Shown here: one piece after another, positions 8,078 to 17,601 of the stretch
How positions within the stretch are numbered: position 1 is the stretch's first letter
Layout: each line of letters starts with the position of its first letter
Assembly: GCA_002281875.1 (NCBI GenBank)
Contig: NCHN01000016.1
Span: 1-62,567 of the forward strand
From: Sphingobacteriia bacterium 24-36-13
GTDB taxonomy: Bacteria > Bacteroidota > Bacteroidia > Chitinophagales > Chitinophagaceae
Length of the DNA: 62,567 nt
Direction of reading: 5' to 3'
Translations under genes and position numbers: made by a program
The notes under the pieces: generated by a model
The model's database searches: none
What the model was told of the DNA's origin: nothing
The model's input: the letters and a program-made list of their open reading frames with translations, nothing else

Positions 8078-8818
8078 TTAAAGATAATCCTCATTAATAA
8101 AAACAAGGTTTTCATCGGAGATGGAAAAGGAAAAATTGTATTTACTAATGGCGGCGAATACCGATTTGGAACATCCTTTTTTCATTTGATCGTGCAACTC
8201 TAAATAAATGGCTTTGGTTTTAGGTAACCAGTATTCATAGTTCTGCTCAAACACTTCTTTCTCTGATCCTTCTATATCTATCTTTAATAAATCAATAGTA
8301 TCCCATTGCTCTCCACGCATGATGGTTTCTACTGATTCTGCAGGTATCGCTTCTGGATTGTCTGGATTGGTTTCGGTTACCATGAAGGAACTGCTGGGTC
8401 CTGTTGGGTTCATGATAGATAAGTAGACGTCTTTATTCCATAAGCCCATGCAATTGGCTTTGATGGAAGGATGGCCTTGAATATTTTTTAGCAATGCTTG
8501 AAAATTGTCCCTGCTTGGCTCTACGGCTATGATTTTACTTCCAGGATATCGATGTGAAAAATAAACAGCCGCTAATCCTATATTAGCCCCTGCATCAATA
8601 ATACGAGTGGGTATAAAAGGCAATGACACATTGTATTGATCGTCTAAAAACACCTGCTTAAATGTGTATTTATCGGTTGTTTTACTCCGTAAATGAAAAG
8701 TAGTCTGGTATTTAGAAGAAGTAAATGCGCCGTATTTCTTAAACAATAAATGAATATAGAATTTGATGCCGTCTACTAGTCCGAATGCTTTTATTAATGG
8801 TTTAAACCTAGATGCCAT
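8078..8818 (-). CDS. FkbM family methyltransferase
   Basis: A SAM-dependent methyltransferase of the FkbM family, which methylates sugar or other hydroxyl groups. The 246 residues contain the SAM-binding motif IIDAGANIGLAA at about 93-104, an acidic loop IAVEPS, and the family's DLLKIDIEGSE segment. It is cytoplasmic. It lies 36 bases downstream of a family-2 glycosyltransferase on the same strand, so it probably decorates a surface glycan made by this cluster. Confidence 0.88.
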   Translation of the reverse strand: MASRFKPLIKAFGLVDGIKFYIHLLFKKYGAFTSSKYQTTFHLRSKTTDKYTFKQVFLDDQYNVSLPFIPTRIIDAGANIGLAAVYFSHRYPGSKIIAVEPSRDNFQALLKNIQGHPSIKANCMGLWNKDVYLSIMNPTGPSSSFMVTETNPDNPEAIPAESVETIMRGEQWDTIDLLKIDIEGSEKEVFEQNYEYWLPKTKAIYLELHDQMKKGCSKSVFAAISKYNFSFSISDENLVFINEDYL

Positions 8819-8854
8819 ATGGGGGTTGGTATTAACTAGCCCGAAAATAACCCA

Positions 8855-9763
8855 TTACCACCTAAAACAAAATAAAAAACTCACTTTAAATGCAGAGACA
8901 ATGGGCAGTCTCCTTACTTTATAATAAAAAAGTTTGCGGTGGTGTTGAAGCAAAAAAATAAATAACTGCCAATTCAACTTGTTGGTTAATGATTGATTCC
9001 ATAGTTGACTGAACTGATTAAAAAACGATTGAACGGTCTCATGAAAGCCTTGAATAGCAGCAAATGCAGCCAAATGCTTGCTCAACATGATCCTATACCG
9101 ATTGCGATGTTCTTGCTCTGACAACCCTTGTTGAATCGTAATATTCTGGGTATGCATGCGTTGGTATACCCCTATAAATGGAATAAATTGAATGCCTCCT
9201 GAAATGGTTGCATGCATGGCCATCCACCAATCATAGTAAACGTCTTTGGGGAATGGGAGTATAGGTATTAATGCCGATCTGCGCATGATACTGGCATGCC
9301 CACTTACTGTATTAAACATGCCCAACAACAAAGGATCTTTCCCTTCAATTCTCCTGTTTTTTTTATTAGGTGCTGGATGTGTTGGGATGGCATCACTAAA
9401 TCTTACCGAATCGCAATAAATTAATGCGGTTGATGGAAGCATGGCTTTCATCAACAATGCCAGTTTCTCTTTTTCCCAGATATCATCTTGATCGGCAAAA
9501 GCAATATAATCACCAGCAGACAAGCGAATTGCTTTTTCAAAATTAGCATTGTAGCCAATATTGGTTGGGTTCTGAAATAATTTAATTCTTGCATTGGCTG
9601 TAGCCAATTGTTGCAACAACGCATAAGTATCATCAGTGGAAGCATCGTCTACAATCACCAATTCTTCAAAAGGATACGTTTGTGCCAATATAGACTGTAC
9701 TTGTGCTTCCACAAATACGGCTCCATTGTAGGTACACATCACTATCGATAAAGATGATTGCAT
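8855..9763 (-). CDS. Family-2 glycosyltransferase (GT-A)
   Basis: An inverting GT2 glycosyltransferase of 302 residues. It opens with SIVMCTYNG, has the VDDASTDDT nucleotide-binding loop, the FADQDDIW segment containing the metal-binding acidic residues, and a DWWMAMHA acceptor-side motif at about 185. It resembles rhamnosyl transferases of O-antigen clusters. There is no membrane segment. It is divergent from a paralogous GT2 gene (start 9830), separated by 66 bases of AT-rich DNA that must hold both promoters. The transferred sugar is unknown. Confidence 0.88.
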   Translation of the reverse strand: MQSSLSIVMCTYNGAVFVEAQVQSILAQTYPFEELVIVDDASTDDTYALLQQLATANARIKLFQNPTNIGYNANFEKAIRLSAGDYIAFADQDDIWEKEKLALLMKAMLPSTALIYCDSVRFSDAIPTHPAPNKKNRRIEGKDPLLLGMFNTVSGHASIMRRSALIPILPFPKDVYYDWWMAMHATISGGIQFIPFIGVYQRMHTQNITIQQGLSEQEHRNRYRIMLSKHLAAFAAIQGFHETVQSFFNQFSQLWNQSLTNKLNWQLFIFLLQHHRKLFYYKVRRLPIVSAFKVSFLFCFRW

Positions 9764-9829
9764 GATTGTTTAGCTTTATTGCCAATTTGTAAATATAATA
9801 TTTAATTTAGTCTACTTAGAGCAAGCAAG

Positions 9830-10768
9830 ATGTTGACGAATCAAACGCAATTCCCTTTAATCTCCATTGTCTTGGCTACTTACAATGGAGCAAAATTTCT
9901 TCGCACACAATTGGACTCTGTGTTGCAACAAGATTACCCCAATTTGGAAATCATTGTTACAGACGATAATAGTTCAGATGATACTTTAGCCATTGTTGAA
10001 TCTTACCAGTCAAAGCATTCCATAATACAAATTATTAAGAGTACAATCAACCAAGGTTATATCAAAAATTTTGAACAGGGTTGTAAGTTGGCAAAGGGCG
10101 AATACGTGGCTCTATGTGATCAAGACGATCAATGGCATCCACAAAAAATAAGTAAATTATATCAAGCCATTGGTGATGCTGCGTTGGTATATGCCAATTC
10201 TGTTTTATGCAATGAAAATATGGAACCCATTGGAGTTACCATTGCAGACAGGGTCAATTGCAAAAATTTTTCAAGTCCTTTAGAACAAGCAATTTTCTGT
10301 AGAATTTATGGGCACGCTATGTTAATTAGGAATGAATTTTTACAAAATATTTTTCCTTTCCCCACTATTATTCCACACGACTGGTGGATTGCATACACTG
10401 CAACTGTTAATGGCGGTATCCGCTATATTCCAGACCAATTGGCTTGGTACAGGCAACACAGCAACAACGTATTTGGTGCAGTAGGTGGTAAAAGAAATAA
10501 AGCTCAAGAAGTACAAGTTGCATTAAAGGAAAAACAAATTGCCCAAGAAAGAATTGAATTATTTTATTCCTATTGTCCTTCGGATTTAGAACAGGAGAAA
10601 ATGGTATTAGCTAAGTTGAATCAATATTACCATGGATCGGGCCTCTTCAATAATTTGCAAAGAATGATTTTATTTTTCAAGTACCATCAACAACTATTGG
10701 CTTCTAAAAAAAGATCCCAATTAAGGCAATGGTTGTTTTGCTTAAAAATGTTCGTGAAAATTATTTAA
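9830..10768 (+). CDS. Family-2 glycosyltransferase (paralogue)
   Basis: A 312-residue GT2 enzyme with the same architecture as its divergent neighbour: SIVLATYNG, TDDNSSDDT, ALCDQDDQW and a HDWWIAYTA motif. The two probably arose by duplication and now differ in donor or acceptor. The last 4 bases overlap the last 4 bases of the convergent glycosyltransferase gene, so no terminator fits between them. Cytoplasmic, acting on a lipid-linked intermediate by inference. Confidence 0.88.
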   Translation: MLTNQTQFPLISIVLATYNGAKFLRTQLDSVLQQDYPNLEIIVTDDNSSDDTLAIVESYQSKHSIIQIIKSTINQGYIKNFEQGCKLAKGEYVALCDQDDQWHPQKISKLYQAIGDAALVYANSVLCNENMEPIGVTIADRVNCKNFSSPLEQAIFCRIYGHAMLIRNEFLQNIFPFPTIIPHDWWIAYTATVNGGIRYIPDQLAWYRQHSNNVFGAVGGKRNKAQEVQVALKEKQIAQERIELFYSYCPSDLEQEKMVLAKLNQYYHGSGLFNNLQRMILFFKYHQQLLASKKRSQLRQWLFCLKMFVKII

Positions 10769-11829
10769 GCCAATTGTTGATAGATATTTAAATAAGCTTG
10801 TGCTGCTTCATCCCAATTAAATAAAGCTGCTCTCGCCATTACTTTTTCTTCGCGATTGTTTTCTTCAAAATCTTTGATGCCTGCTGCAAAAACCGATTGC
10901 ATATGTTGCGGATCAAAATCAGGAAAAATATACGCCGCATCTCCGCCTATCTCTGGCAATGAAGTGGCGTTCGAGATAAAGACTGGTTTGCCAAAGTGCA
11001 TGGCTTCCACCAGCGGCAGCCCAAATCCTTCAGATAAAGAAGGAAATACAAATGCCCTACAATGGGCATAATACCATTGCTTATCATTTTCTGAAATGGC
11101 TCCTGTAAAAATCAATCGATTTTCAACACCCCATTTTTTGGCTTCTGAAATAATTTGTTCTAGATATTGTGGTTGTTGGGTAATGCCTGCAATAACCAAT
11201 TGCATTTGATTGTTGGCTAATAGTGCCGGCAATACATGAAAATTTTTCTTTAACGCTATCGTACCAATGGAAAAAATAAATGGCTCTTTAGGCGCATGAA
11301 GCGGAATGGTTGGCAAACTGGTTTCATTAAAATTACATCCATTATAAATGATTGAAAATGGTTTGCCTTTTAAATTGATATGAGCTTGCACATCTTTTGC
11401 CGTGTACTCCGATATAAATACAATATGACTGCTTGCGTCTACTTTTTTTTGCAATTGCTTCAACCAATTATTTCTTTTGGTCATCGACTTTCGTTCATCA
11501 TGATAATAATTTAAATCATGAATCGTAAATACAATGGGCTTTTTAAAATGAAAAGGGAAATAAGCACTGTCTTGACTAGTCGTATGCCAAATATCAACTT
11601 CTTTAAAAATGGGCAAATGGTATTTATACCAAAATTGAATCGGCAAAATTTTAGTGTCTGCTGAAAACTGTTGCTGGTGATTACTTGGCAAGAATAATTG
11701 AACCTGAATATTTGTAGCAGTTGTTTTTGAAATCAACGATTGGGCCAATTGTTTACAAAAATAAAACAAGCCCGTATTGGGATGTTTCATCCGCTCTGCA
11801 TCAAATAAAATGGTGGTTGGTTTATTCAT
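10765..11829 (-). CDS. GT4-like glycosyltransferase (GT-B fold)
   Basis: A retaining GT-B glycosyltransferase of 354 residues. The C-terminal half has the group 1 signature: FSIGTIALKKN, then LIFTGAISEND, then FPSLSEGFGLPLVEAM (about 272-287), with the E-x7-E region that binds the nucleotide sugar. The N-terminal half holds FTIHDLNYYHDE. Mannosyltransferases of this type are common in glycan clusters, but the sugar is not certain. It lies 3 bases after meaB on the same strand. Confidence 0.88.
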   Translation of the reverse strand: MNKPTTILFDAERMKHPNTGLFYFCKQLAQSLISKTTATNIQVQLFLPSNHQQQFSADTKILPIQFWYKYHLPIFKEVDIWHTTSQDSAYFPFHFKKPIVFTIHDLNYYHDERKSMTKRNNWLKQLQKKVDASSHIVFISEYTAKDVQAHINLKGKPFSIIYNGCNFNETSLPTIPLHAPKEPFIFSIGTIALKKNFHVLPALLANNQMQLVIAGITQQPQYLEQIISEAKKWGVENRLIFTGAISENDKQWYYAHCRAFVFPSLSEGFGLPLVEAMHFGKPVFISNATSLPEIGGDAAYIFPDFDPQHMQSVFAAGIKDFEENNREEKVMARAALFNWDEAAQAYLNIYQQLA

Positions 11830-11832
11830 GTA

Positions 11833-12744
11833 TCAAGCATTCCCTGTATTTGCATACTCGTTTACAAAAGTAAAAAGATTAAACTGCTCTTTGGATGCTT
11901 TGGCTTGTAATGCTTGATAAATGGCTTTCTTATCGTAAGGCTTCATTCTATTTCTTGCAATCAATTGGTAAACACGTTCGGTAAGTAACCAAATTTTTCG
12001 ATTGTTGATGGATATATGTTGTTGGTGTTCTGTGATGGCGTTGGCTAACTCCCCTATTCCTTCTTTCTGTGAAGCCACTGTTTTTATGACTTCAATTTTT
12101 TTATCGGAATTAAAGGCTGGCGCCAACATCAAGCGCAGGTTTTTTACAAAACTATCTGCATCGGGTCGATCACTTTTATTCACCACAAATACATCTGCAA
12201 TTTCCATCAAGCCTGCTTTCATCGTTTGCACTTCATCACCAGCTTCAGGTACAACAACAACAACAGTGGTATCGGCCAAGCCAGCAATTTCAATTTCACT
12301 CTGCCCTACTCCAACTGTTTCAACAATGATTTCATCGAAGCCCGCTGTTTGTAAAATTGCGGTGATTTCAATAATATAAGGATGCAAGCCCCCCAAAGAT
12401 CCGCGGGTGGCCAATGAACGAATATATACGCCCGGATGATTGTACCAATCGCTCATTCTAATTCTATCTCCTAATAACGCACCCATATTAAATGGTGAAG
12501 AAGGGTCAATACATAGGATGGCTACTTTTTTTCCTTGTGCAGTCCAATGTCCAATCAATGCATCGGTTAAAGTGCTTTTTCCTGCACCAGGAGGTCCGGT
12601 GATTCCAGTTATAGGCGTTTTTCCAATGGGCAAACTTTGTAAAAAATGGTCATAGCCTTCCACTTCATTTTCTACTAATGATATAGCTCTTGCAATGGAT
12701 TGATGATTGCCTATTTGTATGCCTGCTAATAATTGTTTCCACAT
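11833..12744 (-). CDS. meaB: Methylmalonyl-CoA mutase-associated GTPase MeaB
   Basis: A G3E-family GTPase chaperone that gates cofactor loading and protects B12-dependent methylmalonyl-CoA mutase. The 303 residues contain the P-loop GITGPPGAGKS (about 43-53), the DPSSPF switch region, ETVGVGQSE, and the guanine-specificity motif NKSD at about 188. It sits inside a glycan cluster, three bases upstream of a glycosyltransferase, with no mutase genes in the window. The link to its neighbours is therefore likely only positional. Confidence 0.93.
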   Translation of the reverse strand: MWKQLLAGIQIGNHQSIARAISLVENEVEGYDHFLQSLPIGKTPITGITGPPGAGKSTLTDALIGHWTAQGKKVAILCIDPSSPFNMGALLGDRIRMSDWYNHPGVYIRSLATRGSLGGLHPYIIEITAILQTAGFDEIIVETVGVGQSEIEIAGLADTTVVVVVPEAGDEVQTMKAGLMEIADVFVVNKSDRPDADSFVKNLRLMLAPAFNSDKKIEVIKTVASQKEGIGELANAITEHQQHISINNRKIWLLTERVYQLIARNRMKPYDKKAIYQALQAKASKEQFNLFTFVNEYANTGNA

Positions 12745-12778
12745 ATAACTGCTGTAAATGTAAATTTATGCTAACTGT

Positions 12779-13969
12779 ATGCCAAAAAGAGCAACAAATA
12801 TTTTATTAGTACTGGCCATTATTATGTTGGGTGGGCTATTATGGAGTAGGGCCGTCTTATCTATCAGTATGGGATTAATGGCTGTATATGCTATTTACTC
12901 TCTAAAACAAAATAACGCTGATCTTTTTTCGCCACTGTTTTTTTGGTGTGTGTCTCCCTTGCTATTGGCATTCACTGGAATTTATCAAGCGGGTTTTACA
13001 GAAGCCAATATATCTTTTTTACTCACCCTCATGGTTTATCCAATTGCAGGCATTACTGCTATTGTTGCAGAAAAATACGCTTTTACTAAAACCATTTCGC
13101 AACCTTGGATTCATGCTGCATTCATTGCATTATTGTACCCATTGGGATGGTTTGTATTGCATGCTAGTGAAGCATTTGAGCTATATGGACAAGGTAGAAC
13201 ATTGCCTGTATTCATGGATACCGATCATGTTCGTTTTAGTATTTTTTTATGTAGTGCTTTGTTGTTTACATTATTGCCTGTTCGTAATGCGCGGTATAAA
13301 AAAACATCTTTTATTATTTTATTGGGTGCGATTCTTTTATTGGCAGTTAGAACAGGTTGGGTCATTTCGGCTATCATCGTTGTTGGTTATGGAATGTATT
13401 ATTTGAAATCAAAACCTATTACAAATAGGAATCGCAGTCGAAATATATTGATTGCAATAATTGCATTCATCGTCATGCTTGCTATCACACCAACTGTTCA
13501 ACAAAAAATCAGGTATACCCTCTACGATTGGAAAACCTATAATACCAAAGGATATGATTCAACGTATTCTGATGGAGTAAGAAGAGCCATTAATACAGTG
13601 GCTTTAAAAGCCATAACAGAAGATCATAGTACTGCAATTGGTTGGTCTGCTATACCATCTGCACTACAACTAAAATTTACTCAAGTAATGAATGGGCAAA
13701 ACACCCAATACGGTTGGCCATTTAATCAATGGTTGTTTTGGTGGATGGGCAGTGGTTGGTGGGGCATGGTGATATTTACTACATGGTTATTTTATCCTGC
13801 TTGGTATGGATATCGCAACAAGAATCCTTTCTTGATTATTTGGACATTGGCTATAGCAGTTTCTTGCCTAGTAGAAACCACCATCAATTATCAATATGGT
13901 GCATTGCTGCATGTTTGGCCATTATTGGTTTGCTGGCAAGCGACAAAAAATCATCGAATTAGTCGATAG
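12779..13969 (+). CDS. O-antigen ligase/polymerase-like membrane protein
   Basis: A polytopic inner-membrane protein of 396 residues with about ten hydrophobic segments and one large periplasmic loop (about residues 235-320) containing YDSTYSDGVRRAI. This layout is typical of the Wzy/WaaL O-antigen ligase family, which polymerises or attaches lipid-linked glycans. It is divergent from meaB with a 34-base gap. Its last 19 bases overlap the end of the convergent GT2 gene. Sequence signatures in this family are weak, so the assignment rests on topology and context. Confidence 0.75.
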   Translation: MPKRATNILLVLAIIMLGGLLWSRAVLSISMGLMAVYAIYSLKQNNADLFSPLFFWCVSPLLLAFTGIYQAGFTEANISFLLTLMVYPIAGITAIVAEKYAFTKTISQPWIHAAFIALLYPLGWFVLHASEAFELYGQGRTLPVFMDTDHVRFSIFLCSALLFTLLPVRNARYKKTSFIILLGAILLLAVRTGWVISAIIVVGYGMYYLKSKPITNRNRSRNILIAIIAFIVMLAITPTVQQKIRYTLYDWKTYNTKGYDSTYSDGVRRAINTVALKAITEDHSTAIGWSAIPSALQLKFTQVMNGQNTQYGWPFNQWLFWWMGSGWWGMVIFTTWLFYPAWYGYRNKNPFLIIWTLAIAVSCLVETTINYQYGALLHVWPLLVCWQATKNHRISR

Positions 13970-14823
13970 TTTTTAAAATCGAAAGGCCTTATTCCTGTTG
14001 CCTTTTCAAAATAATAGAGGGCCTTGTCTTTTAAGCTGAATTTTTTCTTAGCAGGATCAAAACTGATTGGCCAATTGGCGCGCTCAATTCTTTCCTGCAT
14101 TACTTTGGGATGGGTTCCCTTGAATTTTTCTAATGAATCAAATTGACTATAATCAAAATAATCGGGCTGAGCCATATACGCTGATAGGGCTTCATCATTA
14201 TGCCAGAGTTTACTAAATGCTTTCTGCTTTTTCATCATTTGCTCAGGAGACTTTACCCAGCCATAATGGTATACATAGGCATCAATGGCTTTTACTTTTA
14301 ATTTCTGTAGTCCCTTCCTAAATCCTTGTGCATCTTTATAGGCTTTAATATTGCGGTCATTTCTAATTACACGCACTTCATTGCGATACCAGGTTCTACT
14401 ATCTCCCACATAATCGTATGTTCCATAAAAATGGAGGTACTTAAACAAGAGTCCTTCCACCCGTTGATCATCTTGGTATTGTTCACACCCTGCTTTAATG
14501 GCTGCATGGTACTGCTCATGCACTACTTCATCCCCTTGAATATAAAATGCCCAATCGGCATCTTCACTAATCAATTCCATCGCTTTATTGGTTTCTACGG
14601 CCAATACAGCTCCTCCCGATCGTAAATTAGGATCCCAAACAGAGTGATGAATCTTGATTTTAGGATCATTAATTGATTCCATCAATTCAATGGTTCCATC
14701 GGTACAATCACCAATTAAAATGATCATTTCATCTACCACAGGCAAAATAGATTTTACCGCTTCAACAATGGGATAATCATTTAACACCGCATTTTTAATA
14801 ATTGTGAAGCCAGCAATTTTCAT
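13951..14823 (-). CDS. Family-2 glycosyltransferase-like protein
   Basis: A 290-residue protein whose start MKIAGFTIIKNA and following VDEMIILIGDCTDGT resemble GT2 enzymes of the kind acting on surface glycans. AFYIQGDEVVHE supplies the acidic metal site. The longer frame reaching 14949 crosses the divergent gene, so the ATG at 14823 is preferred. The C-terminal third is rich in basic and aromatic residues. It shares a 57-base divergent region with the LON-domain protein gene. Confidence 0.8.
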   Translation of the reverse strand: MKIAGFTIIKNAVLNDYPIVEAVKSILPVVDEMIILIGDCTDGTIELMESINDPKIKIHHSVWDPNLRSGGAVLAVETNKAMELISEDADWAFYIQGDEVVHEQYHAAIKAGCEQYQDDQRVEGLLFKYLHFYGTYDYVGDSRTWYRNEVRVIRNDRNIKAYKDAQGFRKGLQKLKVKAIDAYVYHYGWVKSPEQMMKKQKAFSKLWHNDEALSAYMAQPDYFDYSQFDSLEKFKGTHPKVMQERIERANWPISFDPAKKKFSLKDKALYYFEKATGIRPFDFKNYRLIR

Positions 14824-14880
14824 TTTAACTAAATTGTGAAGCAAAGAACTGAAATCTTTTGTACGGATAAGCTGAAGTGT

Positions 14881-15519
14881 ATGATTAATTTTATTCCGAT
14901 TTTTCCATTGGCATTGGTTGTTTATCCTGGTGAGGAGTTGAATCTTCACATATTTGAACCCCGTTACAAAGAATTAATCACCGAATGTTTTGCAGAAGCC
15001 AAACCCTTTGGCATCCCTACTGTGTTAGAAGAAGGTGTAGCCGAAACAGGCACCATGGTAGAGATTACAGAGATTGTGCAAGTGTATGAGGATGGAAGAA
15101 TGGATATTAAAACCCGCGGTATCAGAGTGTTTCAGGTATTGGAACTGATTGAATCCATCCCAGATAAATTATTCAGTGGCGCCATTGTGAGTTATCCTAA
15201 TAATGATGCAAGCACCAAGCCTTTTATCTCTTTTAAAATTTTAGATTCCGTTTATATACTGCATCGTTTATTAAACGTAACCAAGAACTTCAATAAAAAA
15301 GTAGCCGATATCATGAGTTATGATATGGCGCATCATGCCGGGCTATCTTTAAAAGAAGAATACGAGTTACTGTGTTTGTTTAAAGAAGAGCAAAGATTAG
15401 AGTATTTAAGAAGACATTTAGAAAAAGTGATTCCAGTGATCACTGGAATGGAGCAGTTAAAAGAAAAAATCATCATTAATGGCTCTTTTAAAAAAATAAA
15501 AGGGTTCAACCTTAATTAA
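14881..15519 (+). CDS. LON peptidase substrate-binding domain protein
   Basis: A stand-alone version of the Lon protease N-terminal domain, 212 residues, with no ATPase or protease part. The signature is FPLALVVYPGEELNLHIFEPRYKEL near the N-terminus, split here between FPLALVVYPGE and LHIFEPRYKEL. The ATG at 14881 gives the conserved start MINFIPIFPLAL; an in-frame ATG at 14836 would overlap the divergent promoter region. Function is unknown; it may recognise unfolded proteins. It lies 5 bases before coaX. Confidence 0.85.
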   Translation: MINFIPIFPLALVVYPGEELNLHIFEPRYKELITECFAEAKPFGIPTVLEEGVAETGTMVEITEIVQVYEDGRMDIKTRGIRVFQVLELIESIPDKLFSGAIVSYPNNDASTKPFISFKILDSVYILHRLLNVTKNFNKKVADIMSYDMAHHAGLSLKEEYELLCLFKEEQRLEYLRRHLEKVIPVITGMEQLKEKIIINGSFKKIKGFNLN

Positions 15520-15524
15520 CCATC

Positions 15525-16253
15525 ATGGGTATTTCACTTTGTTTAGATTTTGGCAATACACGTTTGAAAGTGGCGGTATTCAATGGGAGGGATTTTCAAG
15601 AAGAAATTAATTTACCCGAAGCTACTGTTGAAAGCATAACAGCACTGATGAATCAATGGAAACCTAAAAAAGTCATTCTTTCTTCGGTAATTAATCATGA
15701 TCCTGCCATTGAATCTATCATGGCCGAGCAAACTGCGTTTCATCGATTAAGTCATGCCAGCTTACTTCCTTTAACCACCCCTGTTGGCAAACCCGAAACC
15801 ATTGGCGCCGATCGATTGGCATTAGTAGCTGCTGCGGTTGACCTTTTTCCAAAACAACATAACCTGGTTATTGGCTTAGGAACATGTATTACCTATAATT
15901 TTATCAATAATCAACACGAATTTTTAGGAGGGAGCATTTCGCCTGGGATGAATATGCGCTTCAGGGCCATGCACGAGCAAACTGCTTTATTACCCTATAT
16001 AAAGGCAGAATCGCCCTTTCCCTTAGTTGGATATGATACCAAAACCAATCTTTTGAGTGGGGTAATTTGGGGCATGACCAAAGAAATAGATGGAATAATT
16101 GACGAATATGCCCTAAAATACAGCAACTTTAACGTGCTATTAACCGGGGGGGATATGCCTTTTTTTGTACCGCACCTAAAAAACAGGATATTTGCCGACC
16201 CAAACCTAATTTTTAAAGGCTTATATGCAATCAGTGAGTTCAACAACAGGTAG
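15525..16253 (+). CDS. coaX: Type III pantothenate kinase
   Basis: Phosphorylates pantothenate in the first step of coenzyme A synthesis. The 242 residues hold the ASKHA-fold motifs: LDFGNTRLK (phosphate 1) at the N-terminus, IGADRLAL in the middle (pantothenate/dimer interface), and LGTCITYNF followed by GGSISPGM. Type III enzymes need a monovalent cation and are not inhibited by CoA. Its end overlaps the next gene by 29 bases, implying translational coupling to the outer-membrane protein. Confidence 0.94.
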   Translation: MGISLCLDFGNTRLKVAVFNGRDFQEEINLPEATVESITALMNQWKPKKVILSSVINHDPAIESIMAEQTAFHRLSHASLLPLTTPVGKPETIGADRLALVAAAVDLFPKQHNLVIGLGTCITYNFINNQHEFLGGSISPGMNMRFRAMHEQTALLPYIKAESPFPLVGYDTKTNLLSGVIWGMTKEIDGIIDEYALKYSNFNVLLTGGDMPFFVPHLKNRIFADPNLIFKGLYAISEFNNR

Positions 16254-17601
16254 GCTGGCTTTTGTGGTTAGTTTCATCTCTTTTTTCGCAATCAGTTCAT
16301 CTGCTCAGGTAAATTCACCATTTTCCCGTTACGGATTGGGCAATTTAGTAGGTTCCCAACATGCCATTAGCCGTTCTATGGGTGGTCTTTCAGCCGCTTA
16401 TGCCGATGGTAATAATTACAATGTAGGACAAGCAATCAATTTTAATAACCCAGCTACCTATGGTTCCAATTATATGGTTACCTACGATTTGGGTTTGTCT
16501 ATTGATTCCAGAAAATTAAAAAGTAATAATCCCAGTGGAACTTTTAGTTCTGTTTATTTAATCCCTAGCTATTTAGCGGTCAGTTTTCCGTTAAATAAAG
16601 CAAAGGGCTTGGGTTTGGCTTTTGGATTAAGGCCTATAACCAGGGTAAACTACGGCGTAGAAAGCAGGGCCCGCCTTGCTGGAGACAGCATAGGTACCAT
16701 TTACGAAGGTACTGGCGGCACCAATCAGGCTTTTATTGGAATAGGTAAGAAATGGAAGAATTTAAGTGTGGGTTTAAATACTGGTTACACTTTTGGAAGA
16801 AAAGAACTAAGCACCACCAAAACTTTTTACAACGATACCTTACAATATTTTGAATCGAAATCTGCTACTCAAACCAATTTTGGAAAAGTATTTTTACAGT
16901 TGGGTGTTCAATATGAATTCACTTTATCTAAAAAAGAAAATACTGCGGATAAATCTGCTAAAAGCCTTTTAATGCGAGTGGGTGCTACTGCTTCTTTACA
17001 GCAGAATATGAATGCAATTCAAAGTATCAGCAGACAAACTTTTGTGGTAAATGCTGCTGGTGGATTAATAGAAGTAGACAGTATTGCTAAACAAAACGAT
17101 ATCAAAGGAACCATTGTGATGCCTGCTACTTATGATGCTGGTTTCATGATCATGAGAACCCTAACCAATTCTAGGGGAAATTTCCAATTATGGTCTGCCG
17201 GATTAGAATTCACTACTACACAATGGACCAAGTATCGTTATTATGGTCAACCAGATGCCTTGAACAATAGTTGGGCATTAAAAATGGGGGCGCAAATTAG
17301 CCCTAACCCAGATGGTGGTACCAGCTATTTGAGCAATGTGAACTACCGTTTAGGATTTCAGTTTGGCAAAGATTATATCAATGCAGATGGCAATGGTTTA
17401 AAGCATAGTTCATTCACTTTGGGTGCAGGTTTCCCTATCAGAAAATGGAGAAACTATGAAACCCAGTATACGGTTGTTCAAGCAGCTGTTCAATTTGGTA
17501 AAAGAGGATCATCTGTAAACAATATTACGGAGAACTATACCCAATTAACCCTTGGTTTTAGTTTAAGTGATGTTTGGTTTATTAAACGCAAGTATGATTA
17601 A
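16225..17601 (+). CDS. Outer-membrane beta-barrel protein, function unknown
   Basis: A 458-residue exported protein: signal peptide with hydrophobic core (residues 11-24, SSAQ cleavage), then NSPFSRYGLGN and NPATYGS, patterns seen in Bacteroidota outer-membrane proteins related to the PorV/FadL-like transporters. Many alternating Gly/aromatic beta-strands follow. It starts 29 bases before coaX ends and overlaps lptC by 8 bases. The coaX / outer-membrane protein / lptC order suggests an envelope role, but no substrate can be stated. Confidence 0.8.
   Translation: MQSVSSTTGRLAFVVSFISFFAISSSAQVNSPFSRYGLGNLVGSQHAISRSMGGLSAAYADGNNYNVGQAINFNNPATYGSNYMVTYDLGLSIDSRKLKSNNPSGTFSSVYLIPSYLAVSFPLNKAKGLGLAFGLRPITRVNYGVESRARLAGDSIGTIYEGTGGTNQAFIGIGKKWKNLSVGLNTGYTFGRKELSTTKTFYNDTLQYFESKSATQTNFGKVFLQLGVQYEFTLSKKENTADKSAKSLLMRVGATASLQQNMNAIQSISRQTFVVNAAGGLIEVDSIAKQNDIKGTIVMPATYDAGFMIMRTLTNSRGNFQLWSAGLEFTTTQWTKYRYYGQPDALNNSWALKMGAQISPNPDGGTSYLSNVNYRLGFQFGKDYINADGNGLKHSSFTLGAGFPIRKWRNYETQYTVVQAAVQFGKRGSSVNNITENYTQLTLGFSLSDVWFIKRKYD

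Noticed and set aside
11833-12744. MeaB as part of the glycan system
   Set aside because: It is a known mutase chaperone; adjacency to glycosyltransferases looks incidental.
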